Assembly (NCBI GenBank): GCA_038503035.1
Contig: JAVSML010001011.1
Coordinates: forward strand, 1 to 64,000
Length of the DNA: 64,000 nt
Reading direction: 5' to 3'
From: Crocodylus rhombifer
Lineage: Eukaryota > Chordata > Crocodylia > Crocodylidae
The stretch's first letter is position 1. Every line of letters begins with the position of its first letter. Below the pieces are notes generated by a model. That model did no database searches and was not told where the DNA came from. It was given only the letters and a program-made list of their open reading frames with translations. This document shows positions 23,546 through 34,650 of this stretch, in pieces. The translations under genes and the position numbers were made by a program.

Positions 23546-23846
23546 CAGTAGTTCTCAACATTCTTAGGCTTCAGGCACCTCTCAGTAGACTCAAGGTCCC
23601 CCTCAGAAAATGTCGCTCTGTTTGCTCTATTTTTTTACTACAGAAAAATAATAGAGCAATTCTTCTGTTGCAAAGAACTCTGAAAGACCACAACAGGTCA
23701 GCATGCTTTTTTAATGCTATGGATTCCTATGTGAAAACTCTAGGTCTATCTTGTGAATCATGTTTGCACACGCACCCCACAACACCCTACTAGAAAAGAT
23801 CTCAAGGCACCCCAGGGTGCCAGAATACCCTAGATGTGAATCACTG
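23546..23846. mobile_element. hAT-like non-autonomous element
   Basis: The left end CAGTAGTTCTCAAC and the right end GTGAATCACTG are imperfect inverted termini of the common hAT type (CAGTGGTTCTCAAC). Flanks 'gtctcaaac' and 'gtctgaac' look like a decayed target duplication. Interior blocks such as 'aaagaactctgaaagaccac' and 'ggcaccccagggtgcc' recur at 35480-35680 and 41920-42100. Confidence 0.6.
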
Positions 23847-24005
23847 GTCTGAACATTCCTCACAAGAAAACTTCCAGTCACATTCTTAAACCCCACAAAG
23901 AATAACCCAAAGAATACTGTTGTTTTTTTAACTGCAAACAAGTATTACCAGAACTCCATATTTTCAGCAAAAGTTTTCAGTTGAGATGACTTAGTGGCAA
24001 TTCAT

Positions 24006-25886
24006 AGTTTCATAGTTTCTAAGGTTGGAAGGGACCTGAGCAGCTCATCTAGTCCGACCCCCTGCCATGGCAGGAAAGAATACTGGGGTCAAATGACCCC
24101 AGCAAGATGTTCATCTGACCTCCTCTTAAACACCCCCAGGGTAGAAGCCTGCACCACTTCTCTTGGAAGTTGGTTCCAGACCCTAGTCGCCCTGACTGTG
24201 AAGTAGCGCCTCCTGATATCTAACCTAAACCTACCCTCTACTAGCTTGTGACCGTTATTCCTGGTCACTCCTGGCGGTGCTCGGGGGAACAGTGACTCCC
24301 CCAATGCCTGCTGATCCCCCCTGACTAGTTTATAACAGGCCACAAGATCCCCCCTCAGCCTTCTCTTTTGGAGGCTGAACAGGTTCAGGTCCCGTAGCCT
24401 CTCCTCATAGGGCCTGCCCTGTTGTCCCCTGATCATACGAGTGACCCTCCTCTGGACCCTCTCCATGCTGTCGACATCCCTCTTGAAGCGTGGGGCCCAG
24501 AACTGGACATAGTACTCTAACTGCGGCCTGACCAGTGCCGCATAGAGGGGGAGGATTACCTCTTTGGACCTGCTCGAGATGCATCCGTGGATGCATGACA
24601 AGGTGCGGTTGGCCTTCCTAACTGCCTCCCCACACTGCTGGCCCATGTTCATCTTGGAGTCAATGATGACTCCAAGATCCTTTTCCGCCTCTGTGCTGAC
24701 AAGAGGGGAGTTCCCCAACCTGTAGGTATGGTGCCGGTTGTTCTTCCCCAGGTGCATCACCTTGCACTTGTCTGTATTGAAGCCCATTCTATTCTCGTCC
24801 ACCCACCCTTGTAACCTGTCTAGGTCTGATTGTAGCCTGTTGCATCCTTCCAGTGTGCCCACATCCCCCCACATCTTAGTGTCATCAGCAAATTTGAACA
24901 GGGTGCTTTTTACCCCCTCGTCCAAATCACTGATGAAGATGTTGAACAGTGCGGGCCCGAGGACCGAGCCCTGCGGAACCCCACTGCCCACGTCCTTCCA
25001 GGTTGAGGACTCATCCGCTACCACCCTCTGGGTGCGGCCCTTCAGCCAGTTGGCGACCCATTTGACTGTGTGGGTGTCTACACCACAGCCCCCCAGTTTC
25101 TTAATGAGAACAGGGTGAGAGACAGTGTCGAAAGCCTTCCGGAAGTCCAGGAAGATTATATCCACTGCTACCTCTGCATCTAATGATCTGGTGATCTGAT
25201 CGTAAAAGGCCACCAGGTTGGTCTGACAGGACCTGCCACTGATGAACCCATGTTGGTTGCCCCTAAGCATGCAGTCTCCTGCTGGCCCCTCCTGGATGTG
25301 TGCCAGCATAATTTTCCTGAACAGCTTGCCTAGGATCGAGGTAAGACTAACTGGACTATAGTTTCCCGGGTCCTCCTTCCTGCCTTTTTTGAAGATAGGG
25401 ACCATTTTGGCCCTCTTCCAGTCCTCCGGTACCTCACCAGAGCACCACGAGTGCTTGTAAAGTTGTGCCAGGGGATTTGCAATAACCTCGGCCAGTTCCT
25501 TTAGAACTCTAGGGTGGAGATCATCCGGACTGGCTGACTTGAATACATCCAACCCCTGCAGAAGCTCCCTAACTAAATCCTCGCTAACCCACGGCCCAGG
25601 TGTGCCTTCCCCGGGGCCCAAGGGGGGCCCAGCAGGGATGTGGCTGTTCTTGTCCCTACTTAGGAAGACAGAGGCAAAGAAATCGTTAAACACGTTAGCT
25701 TTGCCATCTGGTGTGTTTCCCATCGCGTCCTGCAAGGGCCCCACATTACCCGGGACCTTCTTTTTACCCCATATGTATTTAAAAAAGGACTTCTTATTGT
25801 CCTTAATCTGGGAAGCTAGTCCCTGTTCCATCTCTGCCTTGGCCTTCCTAACTACCCCCCTACATCCCCGAGCAACTACAGAATAG
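24006..25886 (-). mobile_element. CR1 LINE, 5'-truncated, with intact reverse-transcriptase frame
   Basis: Reading on the - strand, the element begins inside the linker before the reverse transcriptase at about 25886. It ends in the standard CR1 3' tail, whose antisense form on the + strand is 'ttcatagtttcatagtttct' at 24002-24021. The apurinic endonuclease and ORF1 are missing. The intact 3' tail and single uninterrupted frame indicate a relatively young insertion. Confidence 0.92.
24089..25831 (-). CDS. CR1 ORF2 C-terminal part: reverse transcriptase
   Basis: This is a continuous 580-codon frame of a CR1 non-LTR retrotransposon, which copies its own RNA at the target site. Visible in order are VPEDWKRAKMVPIFKKG (about 134-150), SLTSILGK (163-170), the catalytic LDFRKAFD (229-236), GVPQGSVLGP (284-293) and the active-site FADD (314-317). 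The CR1-specific C-terminal blocks RPQLEYYVQFWAP and [13 protein letters not shown] follow. The conserved YRP before SLTS reads YSP here. The Met start is an internal Met, because codons continue upstream to the truncation point, so the native N-terminus with the endonuclease is lost. No host promoter is evident, and the frame is probably open because the insertion is young. Confidence 0.9.
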   Translation of the reverse strand: MEQGLASQIKDNKKSFFKYIWGKKKVPGNVGPLQDAMGNTPDGKANVFNDFFASVFLSRDKNSHIPAGPPLGPGEGTPGPWVSEDLVRELLQGLDVFKSASPDDLHPRVLKELAEVIANPLAQLYKHSWCSGEVPEDWKRAKMVPIFKKGRKEDPGNYSPVSLTSILGKLFRKIMLAHIQEGPAGDCMLRGNQHGFISGRSCQTNLVAFYDQITRSLDAEVAVDIIFLDFRKAFDTVSHPVLIKKLGGCGVDTHTVKWVANWLKGRTQRVVADESSTWKDVGSGVPQGSVLGPALFNIFISDLDEGVKSTLFKFADDTKMWGDVGTLEGCNRLQSDLDRLQGWVDENRMGFNTDKCKVMHLGKNNRHHTYRLGNSPLVSTEAEKDLGVIIDSKMNMGQQCGEAVRKANRTLSCIHGCISSRSKEVILPLYAALVRPQLEYYVQFWAPRFKRDVDSMERVQRRVTRMIRGQQGRPYEERLRDLNLFSLQKRRLRGDLVACYKLVRGDQQALGESLFPRAPPGVTRNNGHKLVEGRFRLDIRRRYFTVRATRVWNQLPREVVQASTLGVFKRRSDEHLAGVI

Positions 25887-25889
25887 AAC

Positions 25890-26475
25890 TAATTCAGTCC
25901 GGCTGCACACATGCTGGCCAGTGTTTTCTGAAAGAAAAAAAAAGAAACAGTAACATTAGCCATTGACAGGTGATTCACAGCAGGAACAAAACAATCTGTA
26001 ACAGCTATTCTCAACCAGAGCACTGCAGCCATGGAAGAGCTAGGGGCAAGGCAAGGGAAGAGCCTGACACCCTTTCAAGGGTGCTACTGGGTGCAACACA
26101 GTGTTGTCACCGTTCAGTGTACAAACATGATTCACAAGACGCATCGACCCTGGTTTCTGACAGACTTGACAGCTAGCTACCTCTCATCAGATAAACCCAG
26201 AGATTGCCAACAAGAATCCAGAGTATTAAAACCATGGTGCTCTGCTGGGTGCTTTCTGAGTTCTTTGCAAGAGAAGAATTGCTCTAGTATTTTGCTGTCA
26301 GCACACCCTGCCCTGACAGGACTCACATGCAGGGCTGACAGGGGCTCCAGTTTAAAACATCAGGCAGAAATGGCAGCAGCCATGGCTTCTTGGGAAGCCA
26401 AAGTCCATGAGCTGGAATGGTCCGGCAGAGAGCAATGGTCCCAGCAGCAGGGTGCCAGCAGCCTTCTGCTAGAAG
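25890..26475. other. Intergenic sequence without recognised feature
   Basis: A 162-codon frame at 26031-26519 overlaps others in different phases and has no protein motif. I see nothing that supports a gene. Confidence 0.5.
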
Positions 26476-26479
26476 GAAG

Positions 26480-27045
26480 TGTTAGAAATGGAATATTGTT
26501 AGAAATGGAGTATTGTTAGAAATGCACAGCTTGCATCTTGCACCTGATAAGAAAGAAACACTGCCAAGGACTTTTTTCCTTGCCCAGCCTTGCCACAGCT
26601 TTTCTTATACTAAATCGCAGACTCTCCCCCAGCTTTTCCCTAGCCTTTCTCATACAGATTACAGAAGCTGGAATTCAACTGACTGTGTCCTTGAAAGGGG
26701 GGGGGTTTAAACTCTTGGTGACTTATAGTAGTCTCTGAGCATGCTTAATTAGCTGATGCATATTTACCTCTCCGCCCTGCATACTTAAGTAGTTAATTAT
26801 AATATACATGCGATGTATGTATTGATGTAACCGCATGTATGCTTGTATGAAACGGAAGTGAGCTGTAAGAGTTCCTGTTTCTGCACACGTGCCCAGGAGG
26901 AAAAAGATAAATACAGCCTGCAAAATCCCTTGGTGGGTTCAGAGTAGTCTGAGTTCTTGACTCTGCTCTGACCCTAGTTGCAAATACACCTTTTGTGCCA
27001 TCTAATGAGTGTGTGTCTGTGATTTTGGTGGCCTCCAGAGAAACA
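26480..27045 (+). mobile_element. Possible solo LTR
   Basis: Three tandem 17-bp 'gttagaaatgg(a)atatt' units open the segment with a TGTTAG start. A TATA-like 'gataaatacag' lies at about 26907, followed by 'gagttcttgactctgctctg' and a 'gtgtgtctgtgattttggtg' stretch resembling the R/U5 part of a retroviral LTR. No internal viral genes are present on either side. Boundaries and target duplication could not be fixed, so this may be another kind of repeat. Confidence 0.4.
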
Positions 27046-27069
27046 AACCACTTTAAGCATCAGAAGCAC

Positions 27070-27190
27070 AACGGTTTCTCTAGGTGATATCTTTTATTGG
27101 CCCAGCTGTGAAGCTGGGATAAAGTTATACAAGCTTTTACATCCAAGACATTTTTCTTCAGGTTTGACCAGAACATGTCGGGCACAGCAT
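27070..27190. repeat. Dispersed repeat, 'ggaccaactgcatagttg' family, copy 3
   Basis: The sequence 'gtgatatcttttattggccc' with 'agctgtgaagctgggat' and 'gacatttttcttcagg' is a diverged member of the family at 14584 and 18296. Confidence 0.5.
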
Positions 27191-27199
27191 AGTAAAGAT

Positions 27200-27945
27200 C
27201 AATTGTGGGAGGGGGTGAGGGAAATTCCCTGGGGATGACAGACACACATTAGCAGAGCAAGCTGACTACTGGAAAGGCAGTGCAGAGCTCCTTAAGGTGT
27301 CTGTAAGAAGCATCTTCTCTGGGTTGAATTCATGCCCCCCACCCCTTTCCTCAATGGGGCATATTTGATGAGTGAATTTAGTCTTCTTTATTCTTTCTCT
27401 GAAGCTGTTGTCATCTTGCCCCCCCGTCTTGCTTGCTCATAATTTGGCTGGTGGGGAGAGAAGAGTTAAATTGCAGCTATCTAAACATTTCAAAGGATGT
27501 GCTCTGTCTAAAGAGAAATGTTCCTGTTTATGACTATAATACAGACCTAGTTCTACGTATCCAAGCATTTGTGGACACCTTTAAAAACACATGATTTATT
27601 TACGCTATCAGAACCAAAAGCAATGTATCCAAAGCACGCTGGAGCAAACGGGTCAGAAATCATTCCACCCTCCCCAGTCGTGGGCCACCACATCTCCACC
27701 AAGGTAAAATGTGTCCTTTGTGACAGAGCTACAAGTGCAGAAGTTATCAGAAACACTTTCTTTGTCAAAGAAGTCTGAATGTGGCTCTGTCGTTTAAAAT
27801 AGCACGGGGTACTTGAGAATACACTGAAGAAAGAAACGTGACCAAACAGCTAATATAGGTACTCAACAGATATTTTTCTCTTTCAAATTTTTACAATTAT
27901 ACAGTGGAAAAGATGGTTGAATAACAGCTTGAAGGAGATCAGTAC
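27200..27945. other. Intergenic sequence without recognised feature
   Basis: Short frames occur at 27553-27778 on both strands without known motifs. No gene can be supported. Confidence 0.5.
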
Positions 27946-27947
27946 GA

Positions 27948-28634
27948 AGGCTACCATCCATCCGGTTTTCACGGACACGTTCTCTTTTTTTGGCTCCCTG
28001 TGGTGCGCCCGGGCGGTTTTTTTAAATGCAGCAGGCAAAATGTCCGGGATTTCCTCCCCCGGCCGCTTTCAACATGGCCGCCGCTAGGTGGAACTATAGC
28101 TCCCAGGAGTCCCCGCGCGGAGGCGCATGCGCGATTGGGAGTTGACGTCAAGACTTGGTTTTCAGTGTATTATGGAAAAATTGCGGAAAAACACAGAAGA
28201 GGCGGCGCCGCGTTAGTGAATGGGGGCTGGGGGCCGTGCGCGCGCACGCAGATGAGGACGGCCAGGCGGGGGATGGAAGGTGGTGTGGCCCGGCCCGCAC
28301 AACAGCAGCTGGACCCACACCTGGTTGAGCAGAGTAGGCAGGGAAGCTCTGATTTTCTGTTTAAAAAAAAAAAAAAAAAAGGAAAGTAAAAAAATGGGTA
28401 TTTAGAATCTATTTTATTAAAATGATTGAGACGCGGGTAGGCTTCTAAATAGCTTTAAAATTGTAAATAAATCAATAAAAACCCATTGTGTTAAATTGAC
28501 AACTGGATAAATAGCTATAGTGGCATTTCGATTTAAGCATGGAAAAATGCGGGTTCAGGGTCTTTCTTTTAAAAAGGTGAATTCAAGGTTTTTATCAGAC
28601 AGTTTGCAGCTGGAAATACGGTAACCCTATTTTC
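27948..28634. mobile_element. CpG-rich DNA-transposon-like unit
   Basis: The left end AGGCTACCATCCATCCGG and the right end, GGAAATACGGTAACCCT at 28615-28631, are loosely inverted (consensus AGGGTTACC). A second copy of the right-end motif (GGAAATATGGTAACCCT) lies at 28883-28899, so the right boundary is uncertain. The interior is very CpG-rich and carries the promoter-motif cluster at 28071-28150 and an A-run at 28363-28380. The 129-codon frame inside shows no protein family. Confidence 0.45.
28071..28150. promoter_or_regulatory. Cluster of housekeeping-promoter motifs in a CpG-rich unit
   Basis: Within 80 bp I see AACATGGCCGC (YY1-like, 28071-28081), CCGCTAGGTGG (CTCF-core-like, 28080-28090), ACTATAGCTCCCAGGAG (ZNF143/SBS-like, 28093-28109), GCGCATGCGC (NRF1 site, 28123-28132), ATTGG (inverted CCAAT box, 28134-28138) and a perfect palindromic CRE TGACGTCA (28143-28150). 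CpG density is high from about 28005 to 28300. No coding exon with a matching splice donor is evident on either side, so any transcript is unknown. The cluster may be internal transposon sequence. Confidence 0.45.
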
Positions 28635-28639
28635 ATGGA

Positions 28640-31600
28640 TACTTAATGAGCAATCACCAGTTGCTGAGAAAGATGTGTGCTGCATAGAAGTATGCATGGG
28701 CATGACTGGAAGAAGCGCAGGAGAGGACTGACAGCATGTAAAAATGTACATTTTGAATTTTTGTGACAATTATTTTTGTTTCACATTCCATTTCTGAGGC
28801 AATAACATTTGTTATCTACTGTACCATTTAGAAATACCCCCCTCCCCTGCTCTCCGGACAGGTGTCCTCTTTTTTGGAACTGGAAATATGGTAACCCTAA
28901 AACTACAGGGAGACCTTCAATCTTAGCCAGACACTCACTGCCTCTTTTCAATACCTCTTTTCAACACCACTGTCTTGTTGCATTGCTTGAACTTGTATGG
29001 AATTATTTCATGCAGAACTTGAGCCAAGAAAGTAAAGGTTGTGTGGGTTGTGTCAGACAGAGAAAGAAAATAATGCATGTGCTATTTTTAACATAGAGAT
29101 TCATATCACAGTAAAAGAAGTGCAACTAAATACTTCCATAAGGTTTAAATTTAGAGGATCTAGTTCCCACTCCAAGTGAAGTGAAGTACTTATTTTATTT
29201 TGATGCTATTAAAGACATGTACAATATATTGCCTCAGCTGTGTGGCATATTGTCAGAATCTAGACTTGAATATTAATCTTCATATGCTGTAGCACAAATG
29301 TAGATTTAAAAAGTTGCATGGAAAACATATATGGAGTGCAGAGAACCACTAAGAAAAATATCCTATACCCTTATAATTTCCCATTGTATGTTACATCCGG
29401 AAATGCAGCATGATGCATATAATGTAACAAAAATGAAGGGAATGAATGTACTGGTACAATACACCTTAAAGATGTTACCAGATGATCTTGTTTGCATTAT
29501 GAAAATTAATAAATTTGGGATTTGTTGTCTGTTTCCCTACAGCAGGTCTCCAGTTCCAGGTTTTCTGTCTTTTACCTCACTCTTGAGATGCACAGTCAAT
29601 CTCTGTTTGACTTGCACTGGTTTAATTACAAATCTCTATCCAGGAAACATACTAGTTTTTATACTTTTCTCTTATGGTTATGTTATGTGAAGCCTTTCGA
29701 AGGTTTTCTATCCAGGAGCCCATTCTGGGAATGCTTCAGAGCTTTCCTGGTTCTCATAGCTTGAAATCATATCTTGTGACAATAGCACTCAGGGATAAAG
29801 TAAACTATGCTGGATTTGATCCAATTCCTGTTCTAGTTTTAGCTTGATTTGCTTACACAGGAGAAATAGTCCAAGGTTAGTGTAAATTGACTGTCTGACA
29901 GTCCTTGCTGAAGATACCTGTTGTGTTTCTAACTCAGCTCTGCGTGGCATCTATATATCACAGGGAAATGTCATGACCCACATTGGAAAGGGTTTCTCTT
30001 GAATTCAATGGGCATGTCTAATTTACTCTTCTCATGAATTTAAAGGGACAATGTTATCAGAACTAGATCATCTGGAGTGAAAGAAGAAAGTGGTTATATT
30101 ATGCTGAAGTCACTAGTTAGTTGTAAATTAGAAAGCTCAGGCCCTGCTAGTAGTGTAATCATCTAGTGCCCAGCACGGCTAAGTGCCCAAGTAGTTTACC
30201 CAGCTTCAGGGAGGTTCTTCAGCCCTTACTGTGCTGCAGCACCTACACAGATGAAAGGCTAGTTTAAAACTAATTTGGGCATGTCTGCATGAGCTTGTCA
30301 CAGCAGCATTTTCAGCATAGCTATAATCTGCATTTTTTTTCCCAAAAAATATAAAAAAATTAAATGAACCAATAGGCAAGCTACATGCACAGGAGTCCTT
30401 TCACCCACCATTGCTGGAACACAGTAGCTCTTTAACTGTGTACGACACTTTACAAGAGAAAGGACAAGAGAGAAAAGTTACACATTGGAGTTTAAATTCA
30501 AGGAGGTGGATTGTAATAATGATGGAATTTGGCCAACACATCGCGGCTCAGATTCTGACCCTTCAAAAAATGCCATAGATAGAATATTGAATAGTAACCT
30601 ATGATCAGGACTTCATTTTTACCTCTCCAAACAGCACCTTCAACAATACAATGGCCTGTACGCTAATATTGAAGGCTAGACTCAAACAAGGCAGCCATCT
30701 ACATTAGTTCCTGCCATGTATATTGGTCCATTTACAGACCTACCTCTCTGGGGATATATTCTACCAGTGTAACCTGATAAACTGATAACAAGCGTTCAGG
30801 TCAGGTAGAGTGGTACAACTGACCAGAGCAGCAAACGAGCATGAACTGCACCACTCTAAGCCCAAGATTACACTGGTATAGCATATCTACATGGAGAGTT
30901 TGCACAAGCATGGCAGTAGTGATACAAATATCCTCAGTGCAGATGGATGCTAAGTTTTCACTCATTAAAATACTCACCAGCATGACTGCTTAGTTTGTAA
31001 GACTTTCCCAATGCAAGGTGATATGGCTGCAGCCAGGAACCAAGACAGCAGGGGGAAGATTATATTCCTCTTCAGAGGGGTTTTAAGTTTGCATAGCCTG
31101 CTCATAATTTTTCTCCAAATGTCTTGTGATCCCTCTCTATGGATCAAGTGTTTCACTCTGGATGACAGCTTCATTTGGTGTAAATTAGTGCAGCCTCTTG
31201 AATTTCAGTGGATACTGGACATCTGGCACTACCTTTCTGCCCTAAATTACACCAGTGCAGTGATTTTCATTAGTAAAACTCAGATACCATTGAGGACCTA
31301 TCTGGCCCAGAGTATATGAAATTAATTTAACAAGAGTGCTCAGTCAGGAGTGAGTTTATCTTCTGCATCACAGGAAACATTTACAGAAATTTATTGACTT
31401 GTTGAGTAGGTTTACTTTCTAAATTATACTCTTTAAAAAAAACACAGAACCATAATTAATGGTTCATGGTCTCATTCATGTAGTTCCAAGAATATACTTT
31501 TATATAGGCAGGCTCTTTTTTCCGTGGAAGGATGACCTGGTATAGAGTTAAAATAATCCCAGCATGCGTTGCCTGTAGGTAATGTTTTCTTTTGGAAAGT

Positions 31601-33217
31601 GATGCTGTATTATTTATGTTATTTCCAGTGATACCAAGAAGGAAATATTCCAGATCCTTCAACATATAAACAAATGGAACATGTCAAGATACTTCATGAA
31701 TGCTAGATTTAGGGTTTTTGCAATAAAATGGATATTATATCCATTAAATTTCAAAGAAGAGAATACTGTATATTTCTAAAAAATTGTAAATTAATTTACA
31801 GTGTCTTTTGTTTATTTTACATCACAAAGTTACTTCCAGGGAAAAGAACAAAACTCATAAGTCCATTAATACATGTTAAAATACAAGTTGTGGGTCTAGA
31901 AATAAACACACTCCTATCTCCTCTATAAATGACATAATCAGTAATGAATTTTAGAAGGGTGCAGCTTAAATTAAAAATAACCTCACAGATACCCTTCAAG
32001 TGCCTTCCCCAGCCACAGACCTCTATTTTAGGGAAATAAAGGCTCTCAATGAAATGCCTGCACTTGTGTCTAAGACAGGCTCATACAGCATTCTGCATAA
32101 ATGATGTAACCTGGAACGTGGTGAAAGGTTGAGAGAAGCACTTAAAACCAGCCTCATCCATTAGCTCCTGATTTGGAGAAGACATCATCTGGCACTTGCT
32201 TTGCATGACAGGGAGAGATGCTGACAGTGAACAGTGTCATAAAACACAGATAGCCAATAAGCCATGAACAAATTTTCATCATAACTGTAAATCAGAAGAT
32301 TGAGTTCCATGGAAGATGAATAATCTAGGAAAGGGAATCTAATCTAATAGCTGTAAAACATCAGTGGGTAAGAATTTAAAGGGGGGGGGGGACCATGAGG
32401 GAAGAATTGTCTTTCGCTTTGATAATACTGATTTATGATAATACCAAAAGTGTGTGCTGTAAATTTTAAAGTTTGCCTTACATTATAGATATTAAGAATC
32501 TTTCCCGTTTTGTTGGAAGCCTTATTTGGAGGACCCACAGAAATGTTAAATTATTTGTATTCACATTCCTAGTTAAGTCCTCAGTCAGTTTGCATTTGCT
32601 TGATATCTTATGTCATAAACCTAGTAGTTGTCCAGTCATCCACAGTCTCTTTCAGGAAAATGTGATCAATAAGTCATTAGTTACTAATGAAAATCATAGA
32701 CACTTAATATGAAATAAACATGCAAAAAAAGACTATAGACCTGTTTTGTTTTGTTTTTTCTCCTTTGCAAGCCACCTTTAATTGCATAGGAACCCAGTAG
32801 CATATACTTCTCATTACCTTGAAAGAAAAATGGTGAAATTTCAATTCTCCTAACATTGTGAGAGTATCTCTTTAAAAACAGGAACTGTCTTCTTGACTTT
32901 ACTGGTGCAGCTAACTTTGTTGCATGGATAAAGTAAAACATTTCCATAATTGATTATCATCCTTCATCAAGCATCAAAAAAATCGTTAATGTCACGTGGT
33001 GGAAAAGAGTTAACTAGTATCTGCATCCCCAATACTTGTACAAATATTTAATTAATTATCACAAACCTCCTGTGAAATTGGCATTTACACCCTTTTTTTG
33101 TAGGTGAGAAAGGTGACAGAGAAATTAAGGGTCAGATCTTAGAAGAAACAAGCATCCAAAACTGCAGCTGGAAAATATGGAAAATAAGGCATCATCTGAT
33201 TCACAGAGCAAGTCTTA
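28640..33217. other. Intergenic sequence, mostly unrecognised
   Basis: Apart from a second 'ggtaaccct' transposon end at 28883-28899 and a MITE-like 'gggcatgtctgcatgagc' fragment at about 30279, I see only AT-rich DNA with short, motif-free frames (for example 29331-29690). Confidence 0.5.
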
Positions 33218-34639
33218 GGCTAGGGACAGACATTACACATAAACTGGTTTAAGTGATCAAAAACTGGTTTAAACCTGTAACACAACAGACATTCAGTGAG
33301 CATAAACCAGTCTGAAAATGGCTGAAACCAGTTTGAGATAAACCTGGCTGAATGTGGTATCAGACTTAACTGACTTGGCTCAAAGTGGTTTATGCAATAT
33401 CTGTCCCAGACTCCTTGCTGGTTTAAGTTAAAACAGACTCCCCTCGCATCCCGGCATGCTCTCTGGGCTGGGCAGAGCTCTGCTCTCTGCTCCAGTTAGC
33501 TGGATTGGCCCCTCCCCTCTGCTCTCCAGCCAGGGCAGGGTGCGGCCAGATGCCAGCCTGCCATGGCCCCTGAGGCAAAGTTCTCCCTCCATCCCCTCTC
33601 CTCCTCCGCCCTCGCCCTCCCCCCTCACCCCCCCAGTTGGCAAACCCTGGAGACCACAGCTGTGGTTTGCCAGCACCAGCTGCATCTCCATGGCTTGCCT
33701 GCAGTCAGGCAGGGACAGAATTAATTCCTCCCTCTGTCCCTTCTCTCCCCTGCAACTCCCAGGGGTTTGGCTGCAGTCTCTGTGGCTTGCCTGCAGCCAG
33801 GCAGGAAGGCAGTTAATTCCACAGCATGTCCTGGAGCTGGGGGACAGAGTCCCCTGTGTGCAGATCCAAGCTCTGCACCCGTGAACCCAGAGCTAAGACC
33901 TGCAGGACCAGACTGAGAGGTGGAAAGTACTGGCAAAGACCTGACAAACTTTCATCTCACATGCTGGAGATGTAGTTAAGGGAAGTTGCAGACAGCTTCA
34001 CCAAAGAATGCAGACAGCTACATTTACATTATAAAGCAGAACATGTACAAGGTGGAAATACCCAAACAATACCTTTCTGAATGCCTGGCTATAAGGAGAC
34101 ACTCTGCCCTCAGGATTAGTAAAACTAATTCTTGTCTTCCTGGTTTACATTTGAAGTTAGACTAAATTGTGTATGCTGTTTAACTGGGCTGTACCTTAGC
34201 TTAGGCAAAGATTTTTGGTAGCTCCCTGTTGTACGCTTTGCAAATTGCTGTGTTCAATACTTGCTTGCTTCAGAGAAAGGACTTTTTCCCCATCCCCACT
34301 CAGTCTGGCAGCAGCTGCCCCCTTCCCTCCTCCACTGGTGGCTAGCATTCAATGTGCTGTGCTAGCTCTGGCTGGTGCCTGGCCACATCCCCTCTGCTCC
34401 AGCAGGGAGGGATGAGAGCCTTGGCAGGTGTCTCTTCCCTCCCCTTTGACAGTGACTGGCAGGCATACTCTAATACCCCCTGGCTTCTGGCTTGAGCCAC
34501 TGCAAGCATGTGGCTGCATTTCTTGATTTAGCAGAGAATCTCTGTCCAGTTGTTAATCAGTTTAAGCTGCACAGTTTAAACTAACCTGCAAAGAGTGAAT
34601 CAATTCAGGCTTGGGCTTTTTGAATGTCTGTCCCTAGCC
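33218..34639. mobile_element. PIF/Harbinger-like non-autonomous DNA element
   Basis: A perfect 17-bp terminal inverted repeat, GGCTAGGGACAGACATT (33218-33234) and its reverse complement (34623-34639), is flanked on both sides by TTA (33215-33217 and 34640-34642). The 3-bp TTA duplication is the hallmark of PIF/Harbinger transposition. Subterminal 'aaactggtttaa' and 'aaaccagt' units are repeated in both orientations. The 1.4 kb interior is GC-rich in its middle and shows no transposase, so mobilisation would need a helper element. Confidence 0.85.
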
Positions 34640-34650
34640 TTAGTGTTAAC

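Noticed and set aside
24738..25886. + strand frames antisense to the CR1 at 24-26 kb
   Set aside because: They are shadows of the CR1 reverse-transcriptase frame on the - strand.
28000..28389. 129-codon frame in the CpG-rich unit
   Set aside because: No domain is recognisable, it spans a promoter-motif cluster and ends in an A-run; base composition explains the lack of stops.
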